Below, piece by piece: positions 1 through 7,111 of a stretch of 64,000 nucleotides of DNA; position 1 is the stretch's first letter; every line of letters starts with the position of its first letter. The stretch spans positions 933,033 to 997,032 of the forward strand of contig NZ_JAGIAV010000004.1 of NCBI RefSeq assembly GCF_017744675.1, in the 5' to 3' direction. The notes below the pieces were generated by a model. It was not told the origin of the DNA. It made no database searches and saw only the letters and a program-made list of their open reading frames with translations. The translations under genes were made by a program, and so were the position numbers. This stretch comes from Flavobacterium sp. Its GTDB lineage: Bacteria; Bacteroidota; Bacteroidia; Flavobacteriales; Flavobacteriaceae.

Positions 1-446
1 CTGACAGTGCGGCTGTTCCATAAAAACCTTTTATAGGTAATACTTGAATTGTCGTTCAGCGTAACTAAAGAGCCATCACTCAATTCGATATTTTTTACCT
101 CTCCATTGGCTGTTTTAATAGTTATCCCGGTATTCGCATATAAGAAGGCGAACGTGCTTATTAAAATGAAAACTGCGGCAGCTGCTGTGGCGTAGATGTA
201 TTTTTTGTACAATTGAAATACATTTCCCTTTGTAGAGGATAAATGCGGAGCTATACGTTCCCAGGCATCGTTTGTTTCAAATAACTGAACAGAATCTAAC
301 TGCTGGCTTTCTGCAAAAAAAATCTTAAGCGAAATATATTCATCAGGATTATTTTTTATCCAATTCATTAATACAGCTTCTTGCTCAGGTTTAATTTCTC
401 CTGAAAAATGCTTTGCTAATAATACATTAATATCTTGGCTGTCCAT
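1..446 (-). CDS. FecR-type anti-sigma factor, partial (cut by window edge)
   Basis: The minus-strand reading frame is open from an ATG at 446 to the left edge, about 148 codons. The N-terminal part is a short acidic cytoplasmic domain. A single membrane helix follows at about residues 83-105 (Ala-rich, then VFILISTFAFLYA). The start of the periplasmic FecR domain comes next, with the typical ...ELSDGSLVTLNDNS... motif. The family holds an ECF sigma factor at the membrane and releases it on a signal from a TonB-dependent receptor. The start lies 2 bp after the stop of the upstream sigma gene, so the two are co-transcribed. The C-terminal half and any SusC/SusD target genes lie outside the window. 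Confidence 0.9.
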   Translation of the reverse strand, partial: MDSQDINVLLAKHFSGEIKPEQEAVLMNWIKNNPDEYISLKIFFAESQQLDSVQLFETNDAWERIAPHLSSTKGNVFQLYKKYIYATAAAAVFILISTFAFLYANTGITIKTANGEVKNIELSDGSLVTLNDNSSITYKRFLWNSRTV

Positions 447-448
447 GG

Positions 449-1030
449 CTATACCTCTTTTAAATAAAACACAAATTCTTTTAAAACCCCCATCATATAA
501 TGACTAAAATACCAATATTTAGACAAAAGAATTAAGTTGGGATGCTTTTTAACAAACTCCCGTATATGTCTGATGGCTTTGCCCATCTGATTCTCTACTG
601 TTTTGACGGATATTTCTAATTTTTCCGCAATCTGCTTATAGCTTAATTTTTCGATACGGCTTAGTTTAAAAATTTCAAGACATTTTGGAGGAATTCCATT
701 AAATGCATTTTCTACAAGCTGGTCCGGATTTATTAGCGGTTTGGTTTCAGGAATTTCTTCTGCAATATCGGCAGACATTTCATCAATGTCAAGCATATAT
801 ATTTTTTTTCTCAAAATGGATATGCACCGGTTCTTAACAGCTGTATACAGATAAAATTTAAGCCCCTTTTCATAAAGTAAATCCTGGCGGGTTTCCCATA
901 TTTTAATCATCAGTTCCTGCACTACATCTTCACTTTCATCACGATCCTGAAGGTACTTATGAGCATAATTGCATAATGGCTGATAAAGCTCATAGAATAA
1001 TTGTTTAAAATGCTTTAATTCATCATTCAT
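449..1030 (-). CDS. ECF sigma factor (FecI/RpoE type, Bacteroidetes family)
   Basis: This 193-residue protein has sigma-70 region 2 at about residues 10-75 (DESEDVVQELMIKIWE, core-binding and -10 recognition) and region 4 at about 110-160 (SYKQIAEKLEISVKTVENQM, helix-turn-helix). It directs RNA polymerase to a small regulon, usually an adjacent outer-membrane uptake operon. The FecR partner follows 2 bp downstream. The C-terminal tail after region 4 (about 30 residues, rich in Tyr, Phe and Lys) is somewhat longer than usual. The first methionine fits the start of region 2 and is accepted. The regulated operon is presumably to the left of the window. Confidence 0.93.
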   Translation of the reverse strand: MNDELKHFKQLFYELYQPLCNYAHKYLQDRDESEDVVQELMIKIWETRQDLLYEKGLKFYLYTAVKNRCISILRKKIYMLDIDEMSADIAEEIPETKPLINPDQLVENAFNGIPPKCLEIFKLSRIEKLSYKQIAEKLEISVKTVENQMGKAIRHIREFVKKHPNLILLSKYWYFSHYMMGVLKEFVFYLKEV

Positions 1031-1154
1031 ATCATAAAAAAATTATAATGAATTTTATTTTTTTTTAGCGTATAGGGGTATTTTAATTTTTATCGTCTTA
1101 ACAATAGGCAGTAAATAGTTTTTGCCGTTAATCTAAATAAAACAATTTAACACG

Positions 1155-1745
1155 ATGAAAAAATCAATTATTGTAAGTGCCGTTTTTTTAACATTCAGCA
1201 CACTTGCTGTAAAAGCACAAGAAAAGGGTAAACATGAAATAAACATAAGCTTTAGCGACGGTACAACGTTGGGCTATGGAGAAAGTTTTTCAAGTGGATT
1301 TTCTTCCGCAAGTCTGGGAGCAGATCTAAATACTAGGACAACATATTCTGGAAATTTAGGCTTTGGTTATAGAAATCAAATCAGTAAACGAATAAGAGTG
1401 GGCGCTGATATCGTTTTTCAAATAGAAGAAATCGATGTAAGAGATAAAAATTACAAATTTATTGCTAAGAGAACCGACAGCTACATGATGGTAATGCCAA
1501 CGATGTCCTTTAGTTACATAAAAACAGGCTGGCTGGATTTTTATGGTTCAGCTGCTGCAGGTATTATTGTGAAGGCTGGAGAACTACAAAAGCTTAACCA
1601 GCCATGCATTAAAGATGATGGGATTGGTTTTGCCTTCCAGGTTAATCCCGTGGGTATTCGTGCAGGTAAAAAACTTGGCGGATTTGCTGAAATAGGATAC
1701 GGATACAGGGGGTATTTAAGCATAGGATTAAACTATAAATTTTAA
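1155..1745 (+). CDS. Outer-membrane beta-barrel (porin-family) protein
   Basis: The 196-residue protein starts with a signal peptide (KKSIIVSAVFLTFSTLAVKAQ, cleavage near residue 21). Alternating hydrophobic/polar strands rich in Gly and Tyr follow, and it ends in ...IGLNYKF, the terminal Phe typical of Bacteroidota barrels. The size fits an 8-strand OmpA/OmpX-like barrel. It is transcribed away from the sigma/FecR pair, with 124 bp between the two starts. A substrate cannot be read from the sequence. A hairpin terminator lies 45 bp downstream. Confidence 0.8.
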   Translation: MKKSIIVSAVFLTFSTLAVKAQEKGKHEINISFSDGTTLGYGESFSSGFSSASLGADLNTRTTYSGNLGFGYRNQISKRIRVGADIVFQIEEIDVRDKNYKFIAKRTDSYMMVMPTMSFSYIKTGWLDFYGSAAAGIIVKAGELQKLNQPCIKDDGIGFAFQVNPVGIRAGKKLGGFAEIGYGYRGYLSIGLNYKF

Positions 1746-1790
1746 GTAATAATTATCAGGCTGAAAAAACAAATTGTTTTTAACATTCAT

Positions 1791-1823
1791 AAATGGCTAA
1801 ATAGTTTAAATATTTAGCCATTT
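1791..1823 (+). terminator. Rho-independent-type hairpin after the barrel gene
   Basis: A perfect 13-bp inverted repeat (1791-1803 and 1811-1823) with a 7-nt loop reads aaatggctaaata / tatttagccattt. It lies 45 bp after the stop at 1745. The stem is AT-rich and the following T-tract is short, so termination strength is uncertain. Confidence 0.6.
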
Positions 1824-2123
1824 AGTCTTTACATAAAAACGGATCTAGTTAAAATGTAATACTGCTCAAAAAAACATTTTTTGAGTTATAAATTTAAATT
1901 TCACATATTATTTTTTTTATTATTTATAGATTTATACTTACAAAAACTACATTTTATTTCATTGTCAAATATATTCATCTCATAACGTTATTATTCTACA
2001 AAAGCAACTTTGATGTTGTTTCTTTTATCTTTTTGTATTGGTTTTTGAAAACACTCTCTTAGTTTCTAACAAAATCATTCCTCTTTTTGCCAATGACTGC
2101 ACAATAATGAACTTAACATCATT

Positions 2124-2222
2124 TTATTTACCAATTACTGCACCTAAAGTAAAATCAATTACTGGAATGATACCTGCTCTGATTTTATTTGTCCCAATAT
2201 TATAACCGGTACCACATCACCG
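2124..2222 (-). pseudogene. Possible decayed C-terminal fragment in an AT-rich gap
   Basis: The gap 1746-2394 holds no intact gene. On the minus strand a short open stretch reads GTGYNIGTNKIRAG then IIPVIDFTLGAVIGK before a stop at 2124-2126, and an in-frame stop closes it upstream. A related sequence (AVIGKKRNDFVRN) follows directly downstream, as if the tail was locally duplicated. It resembles the last strands of a small envelope protein, but the family is not recognised. The rest of the gap is featureless AT-rich DNA. Confidence 0.3.
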
Positions 2223-2394
2223 AATTTCTGATGTAACGGACATTGATTTATCTGAAGTTAATTACTTATTCCATATTGCGTAAACTACACTGTAAATCTT
2301 AATTTACAAGAAGTAATCATTTGGATTACCAAAACTACTTTAAGACGCTATACAAAAAAATTGCAACTTGAAAATCAGTTTAAGTACACTAGAA

Positions 2395-5148
2395 TTATCT
2401 TAAATAAATTCCACCAGTAATCTCTTCCTGCCTAATTGCCGCTTGGGCTGCAGATAAACGTGCAATAGGCACTCTATAAGGCGAGCAGCTGACATAATGC
2501 AAGCCTGCCAAATGACAAAATTCAATAGTATAAGGTTCCCTGCCATGTTCGCTCCGGATACTAACTTTAAGATCAGGTCTTGCTCCCAATGGCTTTTTAA
2601 AAACTAATTTAATGAGCTCTCTTAGTGTATTTTGCTGCAATACCTGAAAAGGATTGTTTTTCATACTGCCGGTTTCCAAATATAGAGGAACGAATTTATC
2701 CGTATTGTCCTTTGAGAAACCAAAAACAATCTGTGTAAGATCATTTGTGTTAAAAGATGAAAATTTAACAAATTCTGCAATACAATCCGCCGCTAAAGCA
2801 CCTCTTGGAATCTCAACCATGATTCCAACCCGATAATCTATCCGGCTTCCATACCGTTTAAAAACCTCTTCCGCACTATCTGTGATGATGCTCTTCTGCA
2901 TTTCTATATCTTCTGCTGTTGTAAGGGGTATCAATATTTCAGGCAAAACCCCGACTCCCTTTTCTTTAAGGCCCAAAGCCGTTTCCAGAATTGCCCTTGT
3001 CTGCATCTCGGTAATTTCCGGATAGGTACTTCCCAAACCGCATCCTCGATGTCCCAGCATGGGAACGACCTCTGGTATTGAGATTGTTTTATCTTGTATA
3101 GAATCTACACTATCTTGGCTCTGCTTTATGCATTTCTCATTATTTGTCAATTCGCGTGATCCAAATTTATAAATAGGCAGATCAAGAAGCCTTATTGTGA
3201 CAGGCAGACCATTCATTGCTTTAAAGATTTCTTCAAAATCATTCCGTTGCATCTGAAGCAATTTATTTAATGCATCACGCCGTCCCTGAAGGTTTTTAGC
3301 TAGTACCATTTCCCGCATCGCTTCAATTTTACTATCCTCCAAAAACATACGCTCTGTACGGCATAGTCCAATCCCCTGTGCATTAAATTTACTGGCAGCA
3401 ACAGCCTCTTGTTGTGTATCAGCATTGGCCCTCACTTTGATAACCGCATACCGATCTGCTAAAATCATCAATTTATCGAAATCTTTACTTAAGACAGCTT
3501 TAGTAATTTGAATCTTCCCTTGGTACACTTTTCCTGTAGATCCATCAAGTGAAATCCAGTCTCCCTCTCTTAAAATTAAGTCTCCAGCAGCGACAGTACG
3601 TTCTTTGTAATCTATTTCAAGTAATACCGCACCGAACACGCAGCATTTTCCCACACCTCTGGCAACGACTGCGGCATGCGAATTCATATTCTCCCTGACG
3701 GTTAAAACTCCCTGCACTGCCGTCATAACTTTTAAATCCTCAGATGTGGTCTCCTCCCTCACAAGAATGACATCTTTACCTTTGTTTATCCACTGTTCTG
3801 CATCAAATGGGGAAAATACAATTTGTCCCGCAGCGGCACCAGGCGAAGCCGGTATACCTTTTGCCACTAATAGTGCCTGCTTAATGCCTCTTTGATCAAA
3901 TGCAGAATGCAGCAACTCATCTAATTTATAGGGATTAACCCTTAAAAGAGCCTGCTTCTCTGTAAGGAGTCCCTCTTTCTGCATGTCCATTGCAATTCTT
4001 ACCATAGCAGTACTTGTCCTTGCACCATTTTTGGTCCGAAGTATCCAGAGTCTGCCATCTTGAATTATGAATTTGATATCCTGCATATCTTTATAATGTT
4101 TTTCCAACTGATCAGCTATTGCAGACAATTCAGCGTAAATAAGCGGCATTGTTTCTTCCAAAGAAGAATAGTTTGATAAACGTAATTCTTCGGAGATCCC
4201 CGTCATTTTAGCCCATCTCTCCGAACAATATCTAGTAATTTGATGTGGTGTTTGAATTTTTTTAATCACATCTCCTTTATTTGTCTTGATTAGAAAATGT
4301 CCATTGAAAAGACGCATCCCTGTCGAAGCATCACGCGTAAAAGCAAGGCCCGCCGCAGACTTTTCACCCATATTTCCAAAGACCATTGCCTGCACTATTA
4401 CCGCCGTACTCCATTCTTCAAAAATGCAGTCGAGACGTTGGTAAGAAATAGCCCGCTTATTGATCCAGTTGTCAAAAACAGCGATAATTACTCCCCACAG
4501 CTGCTCCCAAGGATCTTGAGGAAACTCTAGTCCTGTTTTGTCTTTAAACGTTTTTTTTAAAAGAGAAACAAGTTTTTTTAGATCATCAACGCAAAACTCA
4601 TTATCTGGTGTAATCCCTTTTTCTCTTTTAATCTTCTCTGTTATTTCTTTAAATGGATCATAATTCTCTTGAGATAAAGTTTCTTTACCTAAGACTGTCT
4701 GACCATAGATATGAATAAATCGGCGATAAGAATCCCATACAAAGTATGCATCACCGGTTTTTTTAATAAGTGCATCGATGCAGCGATCATTAAGTCCCAG
4801 ATTTAACACCTTGCTTGTTAATCCTTTTGTTAATATATGTGAACTGGATTGAACTGATAATAGACAAGGGTTATCTATGCTTCCGAAGCAGCTTTCCATT
4901 TGTACTTCAATGCCTTGAATAGCATTTCTGACATCGTCTTTGATACGCTTTAGTACTGCTTTTCTTCCTTCAGTAAAATATAGTTTATAGATTTCTGCAG
5001 TAATTATGAATCCAGCAGGAACTGGTATTCCTAACAGATCCATTTCACATAATTTAGCTCCTTTACTACCGAGAAGATCTTGCATTAAGGCATTACCTTC
5101 TGCTTTATTATTGCCAAAAGTGTATACCGTTTGTTCTGTATTGGTCAT
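2395..5148 (-). CDS. Pyruvate phosphate dikinase paralogue with degraded active sites (probable pseudoenzyme)
   Basis: The 917-residue protein aligns end to end with the canonical PPDK at 24255-27053 (932 residues): ATP-grasp domain about 1-390, phosphohistidine swivel about 430-535, PEP/pyruvate TIM barrel about 545-900. The phospho-carrier His491 is kept (SHAAVVARG), but the loop before it is ENMN instead of GGMT. Key ATP-site positions are changed relative to the canonical copy: Arg100 to Gln, Glu359 to Lys, Gln371 to Arg, Arg373 to Lys. In the barrel the catalytic Cys866 is Arg865 here (IRSEH for ICGEH), RTEHMFF has become RTERMFL, and GTNDLTQ has become NTNDLTQ. The frame is intact over 2.7 kb, so the gene is probably maintained. 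It is unlikely to make PEP. A regulatory or subunit-like role is possible but is inference. It is a single gene with no operon partners. Confidence 0.85.
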   Translation of the reverse strand: MTNTEQTVYTFGNNKAEGNALMQDLLGSKGAKLCEMDLLGIPVPAGFIITAEIYKLYFTEGRKAVLKRIKDDVRNAIQGIEVQMESCFGSIDNPCLLSVQSSSHILTKGLTSKVLNLGLNDRCIDALIKKTGDAYFVWDSYRRFIHIYGQTVLGKETLSQENYDPFKEITEKIKREKGITPDNEFCVDDLKKLVSLLKKTFKDKTGLEFPQDPWEQLWGVIIAVFDNWINKRAISYQRLDCIFEEWSTAVIVQAMVFGNMGEKSAAGLAFTRDASTGMRLFNGHFLIKTNKGDVIKKIQTPHQITRYCSERWAKMTGISEELRLSNYSSLEETMPLIYAELSAIADQLEKHYKDMQDIKFIIQDGRLWILRTKNGARTSTAMVRIAMDMQKEGLLTEKQALLRVNPYKLDELLHSAFDQRGIKQALLVAKGIPASPGAAAGQIVFSPFDAEQWINKGKDVILVREETTSEDLKVMTAVQGVLTVRENMNSHAAVVARGVGKCCVFGAVLLEIDYKERTVAAGDLILREGDWISLDGSTGKVYQGKIQITKAVLSKDFDKLMILADRYAVIKVRANADTQQEAVAASKFNAQGIGLCRTERMFLEDSKIEAMREMVLAKNLQGRRDALNKLLQMQRNDFEEIFKAMNGLPVTIRLLDLPIYKFGSRELTNNEKCIKQSQDSVDSIQDKTISIPEVVPMLGHRGCGLGSTYPEITEMQTRAILETALGLKEKGVGVLPEILIPLTTAEDIEMQKSIITDSAEEVFKRYGSRIDYRVGIMVEIPRGALAADCIAEFVKFSSFNTNDLTQIVFGFSKDNTDKFVPLYLETGSMKNNPFQVLQQNTLRELIKLVFKKPLGARPDLKVSIRSEHGREPYTIEFCHLAGLHYVSCSPYRVPIARLSAAQAAIRQEEITGGIYLR

Positions 5149-5360
5149 GATTTAGGTTATTGGTTATTATAGGTTATTGGTTATTAATAGTTATATCTTT
5201 AAGTAATTATTAGAATCACATCATAAAATTGATTTAATTTTAGTAGAAAACGTTTTAAAATTTTGTATTTGATATTTCTTGATCATCAGCCAAATAATTC
5301 TTAGTAACTATAGTTTCTGAAATAATAATTGCAATAATTCAAAATGAAAAATAGCAGTTA

Positions 5361-5813
5361 CTAAAATTGTTTGTCCAATATATTATCAAGTCTACCCTGA
5401 AGTTTCCTATAAAACATTAAATAAAAGACCACCATCCAAAATCCCGACTTGATCTTAAATTCTAGGCATAATTCTATTTTGGTACAACCCGAATCTAATC
5501 TAAAAAAATTATAATGACAGAGCATTGCATCAAGAAATTCAAAGTGGCTGGAACTGAATTCATTCATATGAACTGAAAATGAAACGTCTTTATTAGTACT
5601 AAGAAAATAATAAATAGCTGTTGATCCATCATTGAAAAAAATAAGCTTCTCTTTTCCTATTTTTGCAGATTTCATTTTTAAAATAGTAAAATTTACTTCA
5701 GGAGTACCACAAATCCCCCCAAGAATTGCAGCTGGGTTAAGCATAAAGAATTTACGGTACATTTTTTGTACAGAATCACTAGTATATATAGTTGAATTAA
5801 TCACTTTTTTCAT
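5361..5813 (-). CDS. Hypothetical protein, 150 residues
   Basis: The protein has no signal peptide and is of unrecognised family. It contains a hydrophobic stretch near the C-terminus (FWMVVFYLMFY) and a basic tail. Hydrophobic and charged residues alternate in the middle (SFSVHMNEF, TKIELCLEFKI), which suggests beta strands of a small alpha/beta domain. It is isolated, 212 bp upstream of the degraded PPDK and on the same strand. The surroundings are AT-rich and full of decayed sequence, so it could be a relic, though the frame is clean. Function unknown. Confidence 0.5.
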   Translation of the reverse strand: MKKVINSTIYTSDSVQKMYRKFFMLNPAAILGGICGTPEVNFTILKMKSAKIGKEKLIFFNDGSTAIYYFLSTNKDVSFSVHMNEFSSSHFEFLDAMLCHYNFFRLDSGCTKIELCLEFKIKSGFWMVVFYLMFYRKLQGRLDNILDKQF

Positions 5814-6049
5814 TTACTGATAATAATTTAGATTAAGCTTTTTCCACAATTGTCACAACACTTACATTTATATTCTTAAATAAAAATTCTTTAATTTTTA
5901 AAAGCTTTAATATTTTCCATATAATTTAAAACATTATCCCTTCTTTATTTTTAATATCATGAATTTTGAAAATACTCTTCACTAATAGAAGAAGTAAGTA
6001 TACCGCGCTGTGAATAAAATAGTTTAATGTGTTATCATATATTTTTTTA

Positions 6050-6074
6050 AAAGAGCTGCTTTTGACAGCTCTTT
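6050..6074. repeat. Hairpin, copy 1 of a pair (AAAGAGCTG stem)
   Basis: A perfect 9-bp stem (6050-6058 with 6066-6074) has a 7-nt loop and flanking T-runs. A near-identical hairpin occurs at 6964-6988. The two bracket a stretch that contains a decayed gene tail. They may be terminators of lost genes or ends of a small repeat. Confidence 0.5.
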
Positions 6075-6566
6075 ATCAAGGTTTCCAAGTTAGTTATATA
6101 AAATTCGTACTAATTCAATTTAAAAATGAACCTTTTGAAAACCATTGCTCTGTATCTGTAAACAACAATTACGAAAATATTAATCGTCCAATCTGGTGCT
6201 TTTAATTTTTTAAAACTTCTCTTTGTACCATATGCTTCTAAGTGGTTAATACTTATTATAAGTGATTGAATGAATATTTTTTTCCATTCTAATCAAGTCA
6301 GCATATAAGAGAGCTAAACCTTTATTTATGATTATAAATTTTGAAAATCAAACATTTAAACTTTCTATTTTAACTACGCTCTTTTTAATTTTAAACTCTT
6401 CATTTTTGTCTTTTTTAGGCTTGCTCTATTTTTGCTATTGCTTAATTTTATTCCGAATCCTCTAACAAATACCCGCAACATTAAACTAGTACTTAAAAGA
6501 TTCTTCCATAATTTATCTTTGGAATATCAACTTCAATAAGTTGTTATAATCTTGATAGGTTGCGCA

Positions 6567-6958
6567 TTATTTTTTATCAATCATGGAGCCAAATGCTGAT
6601 TTAGTTTCCATCATTTTTATAAATGCATCCTCTAAGGCTGTTTGCTTAACTATAGGATTATCTTTCCAAAAGTTAGGGTTATATTTAATTGATCGGACTA
6701 TGGCCTTGTCCTGAACTTTTCTATTTATTCAGCAAATTTTTGTGTATTTAAATTTTCGTCCAACTTATACATCGTTAGCATTGAGTTGATTACTGAATTA
6801 ATAACCTTCCCTTTTACATTGAAATTCAAATTTAATTTTATATTGATGCTTTCTAAAACGGGGATATCTGTATTTGAACCATTGAAAGTAGCTATAGTAT
6901 TAGCTAATGGCGGTATTTGAGAACCGACATTAATTTTTAATGGTAAATTAAATATTCT
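6567..6958 (-). pseudogene. Frameshifted C-terminal remnant of a carboxypeptidase-regulatory-like domain protein
   Basis: On the minus strand, 6958 to about 6735 reads ...FNLPLKINVGSQIPPLANTI and continues to a stop. A second frame then continues ...SIKYNPNFWKDNPIVKQTAL and on to a stop at 6567-6569. The WKDNPIVK-T-LE ending is the familiar tail of flavobacterial proteins that carry an N-terminal CarboxypepD_reg-like domain. Here the N-terminal part is missing and at least one frameshift (about 6725-6735) separates the two pieces. The gap 5814-7111 otherwise contains only AT-rich DNA and two hairpins. Confidence 0.55.
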
Positions 6959-6963
6959 ATTAA

Positions 6964-6988
6964 AAGAGCTGTCTTTACAACAGCTCTT
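6964..6988. repeat. Hairpin, copy 2 of a pair (AAGAGCTGT stem)
   Basis: A perfect 9-bp stem (6964-6972 with 6980-6988) has a 7-nt loop, and the stem core is almost the same as at 6050-6074. It sits at the 5' edge of the decayed gene tail and about 120 bp downstream of the M16 peptidase stop, so it may also serve as that operon's terminator. Confidence 0.5.
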
Positions 6989-7111
6989 AAATTCCTTTCG
7001 AAAAATGAATTACTAATTCAAGTTTTAAAATAAAAGGCCGAAAAAGCGAAAATCTACACTTATAATTTTGTTGCTTTCTTTAAAATTTTATCAACTTTAA
7101 AAGATTCCAAT

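Noticed and set aside
6328-6465. Hydrophobic plus-strand mini-ORF in the graveyard region
   Set aside because: Poly-Leu/Phe translation of AT-rich DNA with no start context; treated as noise.
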